Below are positions 1 to 4,877 of a DNA stretch of 6,340 nucleotides, piece after piece. Both the position numbers and the translations under genes were made by a program. Below the pieces are notes generated by a model, which had not been told where the DNA came from, ran no database searches, and was given only the letters and a program-made list of their open reading frames with translations. The DNA is from Alphaproteobacteria bacterium. GTDB taxonomy: Bacteria; Pseudomonadota; Alphaproteobacteria; Micavibrionales; UBA2020. The DNA lies in the NCBI GenBank assembly GCA_029266795.1, contig JAQSWE010000157.1:1-6340 (forward strand). The letters run 5' to 3'. Positions within the stretch are counted from its first letter, which is position 1; the number at the start of each line of letters is the position of its first letter.

Positions 1-733
1 CAAGCATTCCCATGCATCGGGGGGCCTTGTCTCGCAGATCATCGACCGTTACGCGAACCTGCCGCGCTTTTTCTATGACATGAGCGATGACCGGCTGGAA
101 CGCGCGCATTTTTCGGTCTGGTGGTCGGGCGTGGCATATCGCCAGTACAATCAGGACACTTGCAGCGATTTATACCTGCTGCATGAATTCGCGCATGGCG
201 CGGATATGGTGCATATCGCGGGCGCGCATTCGGAAGGCTTCCGCCGCAAGATGCAGGACAACGAATTGATGGCGAGCACGCTGACCGAAATCGTCGCTTA
301 TTTCGATATGCCGTCGTTGCGCCCGCGCACATTTGACGGGCCGATCTTCGCCGACCGCTTCATGAACGATCCGGCACTGCAGGCGATGTGGCGGAACGAC
401 CCGAACAGGTTGATACAGGAACTCTATTACCGCCGCCGCAACGCCATGTTCTATCCCGACCGCAGCGACACGATTGAAATGTGGCTGCACGGCTTCACGA
501 CGCAGAACGACAAATGGTTTCGCATCTGGGGTTTGCGTTATGACGCGGTCGAGGTGGCGATGGAGAAATTCTCGCGCCGCGCCTTCGCGGGCGACCGTAA
601 GGGCGCGTTGCTGGAATTGATGGAATGGCTGGAAAAGAACAGCACCAACGGCATTCCCTTCCGCACCGAAGCGGAAAAATTCGCGGATATCTATTGGGAA
701 AAACGCGATATGGCGACGGTGATGGCGGCGTAG
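1..733 (+). CDS. Unrecognised protein with HEFAH putative zinc-metalloprotease motif (5' end missing)
   Basis: The frame is open from the left edge (first full codon at base 2) to a TAG at 731-733, so the gene starts outside the window and 243 residues are visible. The ATG at 80 is internal, because the 26 codons before it read as normal protein. The key feature is LLHEFAHGADM: a HExxH motif at nt 182-196, which in zincin proteases supplies two zinc-binding His and a catalytic Glu. About 31 residues further, LTEIVAYF contains a Glu (nt 287-289) that could be the third ligand, a layout loosely like MtfA-type peptidases. The rest is rich in Trp, Tyr, Phe, Arg and Asp, with no signal peptide or membrane segment in the visible part. 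The gene is convergent with the SRAP gene, with one base between stops. I do not recognise the family; protease activity is inferred from one motif. Confidence 0.8.
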   Translation, partial: KHSHASGGLVSQIIDRYANLPRFFYDMSDDRLERAHFSVWWSGVAYRQYNQDTCSDLYLLHEFAHGADMVHIAGAHSEGFRRKMQDNELMASTLTEIVAYFDMPSLRPRTFDGPIFADRFMNDPALQAMWRNDPNRLIQELYYRRRNAMFYPDRSDTIEMWLHGFTTQNDKWFRIWGLRYDAVEVAMEKFSRRAFAGDRKGALLELMEWLEKNSTNGIPFRTEAEKFADIYWEKRDMATVMAA

Positions 734-734
734 G

Positions 735-1403
735 TCAGGCCTGATCAGCAGGTGCAATGCATTTTGCACCGCTACTCTTGGCAGCATTCACGTATTTTGT
801 GACGGCCGTCATCGTCGTGTCCTTTGCCGCCTGTGCCGACAATAGCGGTACCAGCTCATGCGCACGCGTCGCTTTTGCCAGCCATGGGTGCCATGCGGAT
901 TTGGGCAGCAAGGCAGGCATACGGTCGCTGACGGGCTTCACCACCTCATTCGCCGGCATGGTGACGATGGCGCAGCTTTCAAGCTCGACGCCCTGCGGCG
1001 ATACCCAGCGGCTCCACAAGCCTGCGAAAGACAGAAGACCCTTACCCGTGACGTAATAGGGTTTCTTGACCGTGCTGAGTTTTTGCCAAACATAGAAACC
1101 CGTCGCGGGAATGATACACCGCTTGTCTTTAAATGAATCGCGAAAGCCCGGTTTTTCCGTGAGCGTTTCGATGGGCGCGTTGATCATGCTCGCGCCGATC
1201 TTGTCGGCCTTGGCCCAGAACGGCACCAGCCCCCATTGCATCAGGCGCAGTTCAAGCCCGTCGGGTTCTTCGACCAGCACGGGAATCCACTGCTTCGGCG
1301 CGATATTGTAATTTTCCCGCCAGTCCTCGCCGCCAAAGGCGCGCGCCCCGTAGTGGGTTGCCAGCGACGCGAAGCTCTCAAGCAGCGTGAAGCGTTCGGT
1401 CAA
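735..1403 (-). CDS. SRAP-fold (YedK/HMCES-like) protein, probably catalytically inactive
   Basis: At 222 aa this is the usual length for SRAP proteins, which shield abasic sites in single-stranded DNA by forming a thiazolidine link through Cys2. Family landmarks are clear: RF near the start, YNIAP (32-36), MQWGLVPFW (55-63), INAPIET (74-80), IIPATGFYVWQ (97-107), SFAGLW (125-130) and DRMPALL (160-166). The active site is altered. The family's MCGRF start is MTERF here (Cys2 to Thr). The GFYEW Glu, number 105 in E. coli YedK, is Val105 (codon 1089-1091). The HDRMP His is Ser159 (codon 927-929). Asn75 is kept, but the following Arg77 position is Pro. The start is TTG at 1403, overlapping the previous gene's TGA by 4 nt. 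An in-frame TAA about 30 nt upstream, with no start between, excludes a longer form carrying Cys2. There is no clear ribosome binding site, so translation is probably coupled to the upstream gene. Confidence 0.9.
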   Translation of the reverse strand: MTERFTLLESFASLATHYGARAFGGEDWRENYNIAPKQWIPVLVEEPDGLELRLMQWGLVPFWAKADKIGASMINAPIETLTEKPGFRDSFKDKRCIIPATGFYVWQKLSTVKKPYYVTGKGLLSFAGLWSRWVSPQGVELESCAIVTMPANEVVKPVSDRMPALLPKSAWHPWLAKATRAHELVPLLSAQAAKDTTMTAVTKYVNAAKSSGAKCIAPADQA

Positions 1404-1855
1404 GGCGTCGGCGCTTTTGCGGGCGTCGCTTTAATGAAAGTCTGGAATCCCTGGCTCAGCGCTTCGCGTTTCGCTTGGCCCATTTCAACCAGCACCTGCG
1501 CAAGTTTTTCCGGGCCGAGATCGGCGATCACCCCGGGCGTATCGGTAATGTGTATTTCGGGAAGGCCATGACTGTTTCCGCGCAGATCGCGCGCGCCGAG
1601 CAAGGCGTTGGTGATGTCTTCAACCGACAGAGACGGCATCAAGAATTCACGCGGCAGTGGTTCAATGCTGTCGAGGAGCGCGCCGAGCGTGCCGGGTTTT
1701 GCTTCCGGCTTTGTGCTCTTCTCGCGTTTATTGGCGAGGATGTCATCGACGTTTTCATTCACGCCTGCGAATTTCGCGAACACATCCACGAGTGTGCCCT
1801 GCACCTGAACAGTGATGCCGGCCAGTTTGTATTTGTCGCCTTGGATCTCGCGCAT
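1400..1855 (-). CDS. Conserved-looking 151-aa protein of unknown function
   Basis: I do not recognise this protein. The ATG at 1855 is chosen because AGGAGA lies 5 nt upstream; a TTG seven codons earlier (1876) would place the Shine-Dalgarno inside the gene. The N-terminal part (1-40) looks like beta strands followed by a helix (KYKLAGITVQVQG, then VDVFAKFAGV). Residues 41-56 are a charged Lys/Glu-rich linker. A middle segment, PREFLMPSLSVEDITNALL, precedes a Gly/Asp turn region (89-110). A helix with good amphipathic spacing (LGPEKLAQVLVEMGQAKREAL, 113-133) leads to an Ala/Pro/Lys tail. There is no signal peptide, membrane segment or catalytic motif, so it is probably a small cytoplasmic protein. 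Its TGA overlaps the TTG start of the SRAP gene, indicating one transcript and linked expression, and possibly a shared role in DNA maintenance; that last step is inference. Confidence 0.75.
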   Translation of the reverse strand: MREIQGDKYKLAGITVQVQGTLVDVFAKFAGVNENVDDILANKREKSTKPEAKPGTLGALLDSIEPLPREFLMPSLSVEDITNALLGARDLRGNSHGLPEIHITDTPGVIADLGPEKLAQVLVEMGQAKREALSQGFQTFIKATPAKAPTP

Positions 1856-1860
1856 GGATG

Positions 1861-1866
1861 TCTCCT
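1861..1866 (-). promoter_or_regulatory. Ribosome binding site AGGAGA that fixes the start of the 151-aa protein
   Basis: On the minus strand AGGAGA sits 5 nt before the ATG at 1855. It is a strong Shine-Dalgarno at good spacing and rules against the upstream TTG at 1876. Confidence 0.75.
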
Positions 1867-2046
1867 GAAAAAACAATATTCTTTATGTAGCGGGGAAGGA
1901 CTCGCCGTTTGTGATCGGCGGTCATGCGGAAAGAGATTACGCCAGCTTTTCCGTAACGTCAAGAAATCCGATACCTTATAATTCTTTGAATTAAATGAGT
2001 ATTTTATAATCTCCCTACTCTTCACCGTCCCTTAACACACATTATG

Positions 2047-2052
2047 TATAAT
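2047..2052 (+). promoter_or_regulatory. Candidate -10 element TATAAT for the repeat protein gene
   Basis: A perfect TATAAT lies at the end of an AT-rich divergent intergenic region (about 1877-2043) and would give a transcript start near 2059, some 27 nt before the chosen ATG. No convincing -35 is present: TTCACC at 2021-2026 is 20 nt away, which is long. Two other AT-rich boxes (TATAAT at 1977-1982 and 2005-2010) show that such matches are easy to find here, so confidence is low. Confidence 0.3.
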
Positions 2053-2085
2053 ATGCACAAGGGAATTCAGGGGAGTTTCAGGGTG

Positions 2086-2481
2086 ATGAAAGCCTTGATG
2101 GACGGGTTTGTATCCGCCGCATTCAATTCGAAAGTCGCCTATGACTTGCGCGCGCAGGCGCTCACGGTCGATATGCTGCAGGCGTTTTATCGCCGCGAAC
2201 ATGCCACCGTTTCACATCTGGCATCGCAGGGTGCGCGCTTCACGCCCGAGATGCTGCAAGTCGCCGTCGGCTTCCGCGACCAGCATCTGACGCGCGCCTG
2301 TCTCGATGGAAATGTTTTGCCGAACGAAGCGATGGTGAAATTCGCGATCGACTGCCGTGACGCACCGCTTGCCGATATGCTGATGCAGAAAATTCCCGCG
2401 CATGTGCAGGACCTCAAAAAATATGCACAGAAACGCAGCGAAGATGTTGCGCCCGCGATGCTGGACGAACATATCATCTGA
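2086..2481 (+). CDS. Small alpha-helical protein of degenerate ankyrin-like repeats
   Basis: I chose the ATG at 2086 (131 aa) because AGGGGAG at 2069-2075 lies 10 nt upstream. Earlier ATGs at 2044 and 2053 have no ribosome binding site and overlap the TATAAT box. After a short N-terminal helix (MKALMDGFVSAAF) the protein is almost entirely four tandem units of 26-27 residues, at about 26-51, 52-78, 79-105 and 106-131. The first three share a pattern visible in LTVDMLQAFYRRE, FTPEMLQVAVGFRDQ and the unit holding AMVKFAIDCRD. Each of these ends in a second helix and turn (HLASQG, RACLDGN, DMLMQKI). Helix-turn-helix units with a T-P opening resemble ankyrin repeats, though they are shorter than the usual 33 residues. 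The likely role is protein-protein binding in the cytoplasm; the partner is unknown. It stands alone, with no operon partner. Confidence 0.75.
   Translation: MKALMDGFVSAAFNSKVAYDLRAQALTVDMLQAFYRREHATVSHLASQGARFTPEMLQVAVGFRDQHLTRACLDGNVLPNEAMVKFAIDCRDAPLADMLMQKIPAHVQDLKKYAQKRSEDVAPAMLDEHII
2161..2478 (+). repeat. Four degenerate 26-27-residue protein repeats
   Basis: The repeats are seen at protein level only; the DNA is not repetitive. Units 1 and 2 align at offset 26 with T-x-(D/E)-M-L-Q shared. Units 2 and 3 align at offset 27, with Met, Ala and R-D in register. Unit 4 (from AHVQDLKKYAQKR) is the weakest. This pattern suggests internal duplication followed by heavy divergence. Confidence 0.5.
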
Positions 2482-2574
2482 AATTTTTTTCATTTTGTAG
2501 AATGTGCGTCGCGTTAAGATCGCGCGCGCTTTTAGTTTTCCGAAAATGTTTTTCACAACATCTTGTGCCGAAAA

Positions 2575-2593
2575 ATTTTGCGCTGCGCAAAAT
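2575..2593. repeat. Perfect inverted repeat, candidate operator
   Basis: ATTTTGCGC at 2575-2583 and GCGCAAAAT at 2585-2593 are exact reverse complements around a single central T. The symmetry, with almost no loop, suits a dimeric DNA-binding protein better than an RNA hairpin. It lies one base upstream of the TTGATG box at 2595. The regulator is unknown. Confidence 0.45.
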
Positions 2594-2670
2594 CTTGATG
2601 ACAGGCGAATCAGTTTGGCGTATATTTCAATTAAGGCTTTGTTAAGGTTTTTTCAGGGAGAACCGATTAC

Positions 2671-2892
2671 TTGGACCTCATTCGACTGAACGTCTTCCCA
2701 CCCAGACGCGGCACCGAAATCCTGCCGCAACTGATTATCGCAACGGCCCGCACGCGCATCGTCAAATCGACAGCAACCTCCCCTTGGGAGGTTTTTTTGC
2801 GCCCGGAACATGCCGAGAAGTTTTCCATCCACTACCGTCCGCAGAAAAAGAAAACTTCAAAAAAGAACACTGAACCACAGGGGAGAAAATAA
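2671..2892 (+). CDS. Doubtful 73-codon leader ORF before the PhoH gene
   Basis: This frame opens with TTG, has AGGGAG 10 nt upstream, and ends with TAA two bases before the PhoH ATG. Its second half is Lys-rich (KKKTSKKN). It reads straight through the intrinsic terminator at 2775-2798, which is unusual for a real gene unless translation is meant to control termination. I recognise no family, and the start codon is weak. It may be a chance frame; it is listed because its position makes a leader-peptide role possible. Confidence 0.2.
   Translation: MDLIRLNVFPPRRGTEILPQLIIATARTRIVKSTATSPWEVFLRPEHAEKFSIHYRPQKKKTSKKNTEPQGRK
2775..2798 (+). terminator. Rho-independent terminator or attenuator upstream of phoH
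   Basis: AACCTCCC (2775-2782), loop CTT, GGGAGGTT (2786-2793), with a run of seven T at 2792-2798. The 8-bp perfect stem plus T-run is a textbook intrinsic terminator on the plus strand. It is about 294 bp after the repeat-protein stop and 97 bp before the PhoH start. It may therefore end a short independent RNA or act as a conditional attenuator for phoH. Confidence 0.8.
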
Positions 2893-2894
2893 GC

Positions 2895-3653
2895 ATGGCC
2901 AAGAAATCAAAAGTTTCGAGCTACAGCGCGAACCGCAGCCCGTCCATCGAGCGCGTGCACCAGCTGTTCGGCGGCCATTGGGACCCGCTGGAGGCGCAAG
3001 GCAAGCAAAGCAGCAGCCACGGCGCGCAAGGTTTCGTGAAGGAAGTGAAGCCCCGCAGCGACGGCCAGAAAAAACTGATGGAGGCGATCGACCAGCATAA
3101 CCTCGTATTCGCGATCGGCCCCGCCGGTACGGGCAAAACCTATCTTGCGGTCACCGCAGCGGTCGAGGCATTCCTCGATGGCAAGGTGGAGCGTATTATA
3201 TTGTCGCGCCCTGCCGTTGAAGCGGGTGAAAAGATCGGCTTCCTGCCGGGCGACCTGCAGGACAAGATGGCACCGTATCTCCGCCCCCTCTATGACGCTT
3301 TGCAGGACCGCATGGGGCTGAAACGCCTCAAGCAGTGCATCGATTCAGGCGAGATCGAGATCGCGCCCATCGGCTATATGCGCGGCCGCACACTCAACAA
3401 GGCCTTCGTGGTGATCGACGAGGCGCAGAACTGCACCTATGCGCAGATCAAGATGATCGTTTCCCGCATCGGCTGGGGTTCGACCATGGTGATCACGGGC
3501 GATCCCGACCAGTCGGATTTGCTGGACGGCATTTCGGGCCTGCGCGACATGTCGAAGAAGCTTTCCACGGTCGAGGGCATCGGTGTCGAATACCTGACCC
3601 AGACCGACATCGTGCGCCACCCGCTGGTGGCCAAGATGCTGGAAGTGATCTGA
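2895..3653 (+). CDS. phoH: PhoH-type ATPase
   Basis: PhoH-family P-loop NTPase of 252 aa, a cytoplasmic ATPase related to the RNA helicase fold; its cellular role is poorly defined in most bacteria. Visible motifs are Walker A GPAGTGKT (75-82), ILSRPAVEAGEKIGFLPGD (102-120, a PhoH signature), Walker B FVVIDEAQN (171-179, Asp175 and Glu176), the family motif TGDPDQSDL (201-209) and a late Arg-His (RHPLV, 241-245). The core starts near residue 54 (RSDGQ). The first 50 residues are basic, Ser/Gln-rich and probably disordered. The protein is shorter than E. coli PhoH/PhoL (about 350 aa) and has no ybeY beside it, so it is the short stand-alone type rather than the one in ybeY operons. GGGGAG at 2880-2885 precedes the ATG by 9 nt. 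It is transcribed alone and ends at the terminator at 3715. Confidence 0.93.
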   Translation: MAKKSKVSSYSANRSPSIERVHQLFGGHWDPLEAQGKQSSSHGAQGFVKEVKPRSDGQKKLMEAIDQHNLVFAIGPAGTGKTYLAVTAAVEAFLDGKVERIILSRPAVEAGEKIGFLPGDLQDKMAPYLRPLYDALQDRMGLKRLKQCIDSGEIEIAPIGYMRGRTLNKAFVVIDEAQNCTYAQIKMIVSRIGWGSTMVITGDPDQSDLLDGISGLRDMSKKLSTVEGIGVEYLTQTDIVRHPLVAKMLEVI

Positions 3654-3714
3654 TCCCTTTAAAGTTTATGCACACCTGACGTCACTAGCCTTTCTATGGC
3701 TCCTATCCTTGCAA

Positions 3715-3748
3715 AGCCCGGCTGAACCTTCAGCCGGGCTCTTTTTTT
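3715..3748 (+). terminator. Strong rho-independent terminator after phoH
   Basis: AGCCCGGCTGAA (3715-3726) pairs perfectly with TTCAGCCGGGCT (3729-3740), followed by C and seven T (3742-3748). The long GC-rich stem and T-run lie 61 bp after the PhoH stop. It should end the PhoH transcript completely and isolate the hydrolase gene. Confidence 0.93.
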
Positions 3749-3777
3749 GTGTGCGGCATTGTGGGATATTGGTTGTC

Positions 3778-4554
3778 ATGAAACAGGGCACCTTCACGCC
3801 GCGCGGCGGCAATCCGCTCAGCTATAACGCCACCCGCGGCAAGTCGAAGACGCTGCCGGGAGTGATGTTCATGGGCGGCTTCCGGTCCGACATGACGGGC
3901 ACGAAGGCGACGTTCCTGGAGTCGCAATGCGCGCGCCGCCACCAGTCATACCTGCGCTTCGATTATTCGGCGCATGGCACCTCGGGCGGCGTCTTCGAGG
4001 AACAGAATATCAGCAGCTGGCTGCGTGACAGTGAAGCGGTGTTCGACAAGCTGACCGAAGGCGACCAGATCGTTGTGGGGTCGTCCATGGGCGGCTGGCT
4101 CGCCCTGCTGCTCGCCCTCAGCCGTCCGGAGCGCATCAAGGGCCTTGTACTACTGGCCCCCGCCCCCGATTTCTCCGAAGACATCTATCACAACGAATTC
4201 GGCGAGGAAGAGCGCCGCCATCTGGCGCAAAAGGGCATCATCTACCGCGCCAGCAATTACGGCGATCCCTATCCCCTGACCAAACAGCTGTTCGAGGATG
4301 GGAAAAAGCATTTATTGCTGACAGGGCGCATCGTGCTGACGATGCCGGTGCGGATCATCCATGGCAAGAAAGACCCCGATGTGCCATGGGAGAAAAGCGT
4401 CACGCTAATGGACAAACTGCGCTCCCCCGATTACAAGGCGATCTGGGTCAATGACGGCGACCACCGGCTGTCGAGAGAGTCTGACCTTAAGCTTATCGAT
4501 GAAACGGTGGTAGAGCTCTCACAGCTAAAGCGGCTGGAAGCGGTACAAGCTTAA
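3778..4554 (+). CDS. Serine alpha/beta hydrolase, ABHD10-like
   Basis: A 258-aa cytoplasmic hydrolase with no signal peptide. The N-terminal block GGFRSDMTGTKATFLE (33-48), followed by RFDYSAHGTSGG (60-71), is characteristic of ABHD10-type proteins, known in mitochondria as thioesterases/esterases and common in alphaproteobacteria. The nucleophile elbow is GSSMG (101-105, Ser103). The acid is probably Asp199 in HGKKDPDVP, and the base is His229 in DGDHRLS, so the triad appears complete. A cap region lies at about 131-185. The ATG at 3778 is chosen because a longer frame (ATG at 3709) would have to translate the terminator hairpin. No strong ribosome binding site is seen, and only 29 nt separate the T-run from the ATG. 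The stop TAA abuts the stop of the opposite gene. The substrate is unknown; an ester or thioester is inferred. Confidence 0.88.
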   Translation: MKQGTFTPRGGNPLSYNATRGKSKTLPGVMFMGGFRSDMTGTKATFLESQCARRHQSYLRFDYSAHGTSGGVFEEQNISSWLRDSEAVFDKLTEGDQIVVGSSMGGWLALLLALSRPERIKGLVLLAPAPDFSEDIYHNEFGEEERRHLAQKGIIYRASNYGDPYPLTKQLFEDGKKHLLLTGRIVLTMPVRIIHGKKDPDVPWEKSVTLMDKLRSPDYKAIWVNDGDHRLSRESDLKLIDETVVELSQLKRLEAVQA

Positions 4555-4875
4555 TTAGTGGCGCGACTTATATCCGCCCGCCTTACCACCCTGAAGTACG
4601 AAGATCAGCCGGTAAAGAAGGTAAAGGACCAGCGCCGGCGCAAAAACGAACAAAAACCCCGGCATTGCCTCCATCTTCGCGCCCGTCGGGCCGAGGCTTA
4701 CCATCAGGCTGTGGAAATCGCCATAAATACCGGGCGCTATTTTATTAACCCATTCCTTGGTCGTCTGCAACTTGATCGTATTCTTGACGAACCAAAAATA
4801 GCAAAGGTCGTAGACGAGCATCAGTCCCGACGGGATCATCAGTATTTTGCTGAATGTTTGAAAAAATTCCATCAT
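4555..4875 (-). CDS. Small two-helix membrane protein downstream of icmO
   Basis: A 106-aa protein of unrecognised family. Two hydrophobic segments are evident: about 9-30 (SKILMIPSGLMLVYDL onward) and 72-95 (PGFLFVFAPALVLYLLYRLI). They are separated by a 40-residue loop rich in Lys near its start and holding Gly/Met residues. The C-terminus is basic (GGKAGGYKSRH), which fits a hairpin with both ends in the cytoplasm. The ATG at 4875 (a second ATG follows at once) lies two bases after the icmO-type stop, with GGAGAG about 12 nt upstream inside the previous gene, so the two are co-transcribed. It may be an accessory inner-membrane part of the type IVB apparatus, but it does not resemble IcmT, IcmS or other small Icm proteins I can recall; that role is inferred from position only. 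Confidence 0.75.
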   Translation of the reverse strand: MMEFFQTFSKILMIPSGLMLVYDLCYFWFVKNTIKLQTTKEWVNKIAPGIYGDFHSLMVSLGPTGAKMEAMPGFLFVFAPALVLYLLYRLIFVLQGGKAGGYKSRH

Positions 4876-4877
4876 GC

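Larger units (their letters stand above)
2482..2894. other. 413-bp intergenic region before the PhoH gene
   Basis: The first half is AT-rich and looks non-coding: T-runs just after the repeat-protein stop, and two CCGAAAA copies near 2540 and 2569. It holds a perfect 9-bp inverted repeat (2575-2593), immediately followed by TTGATG (2595-2600) and TATATT (2621-2626). These resemble -35 and -10 boxes, but the 20-nt spacing is poor. The second half has an AGGGAG at 2655-2660, a TTG-started open frame (2671-2892) and an intrinsic terminator (2775-2798). No obvious promoter was seen between that terminator and the PhoH start. It may be a leader or small-RNA region; no secure gene can be called. 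Confidence 0.6.

Noticed and set aside
735..748. Palindromes TCAGGCCTGA and CTGATCAG at the SRAP stop
   Set aside because: They are short, loopless and without supporting context; probably chance.
751..770. Hairpin GGTGCAA-TGCATT-TTGCACC between the convergent genes
   Set aside because: It lies inside the C-terminal codons of the SRAP gene and has no T-run on either side, so it is not called a terminator.
170..787. Minus-strand open frame of 205 codons opposite the HEFAH gene
   Set aside because: The plus strand encodes a more natural protein with a clear motif; the antisense product is Arg/His/Val-rich with no domain.
1903..1920. Small hairpin CGCCG...CGGCG in the divergent intergenic region
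   Set aside because: The stem is only 5 bp with an 8-nt loop and no T-run; not enough for a terminator or operator call.
2504..2689. Short open frame in the intergenic region (61 codons)
   Set aside because: It has no ribosome binding site, runs through the AT-rich inverted-repeat region and looks non-coding.
3677..3684. TGACGTCA palindrome after phoH
   Set aside because: An 8-bp palindrome is expected by chance; no promoter elements are placed around it.
3709..3777. Upstream ATG extension of the hydrolase
   Set aside because: It would translate the terminator hairpin, and the added residues have no counterpart in the family start; the ATG at 3778 fits better.
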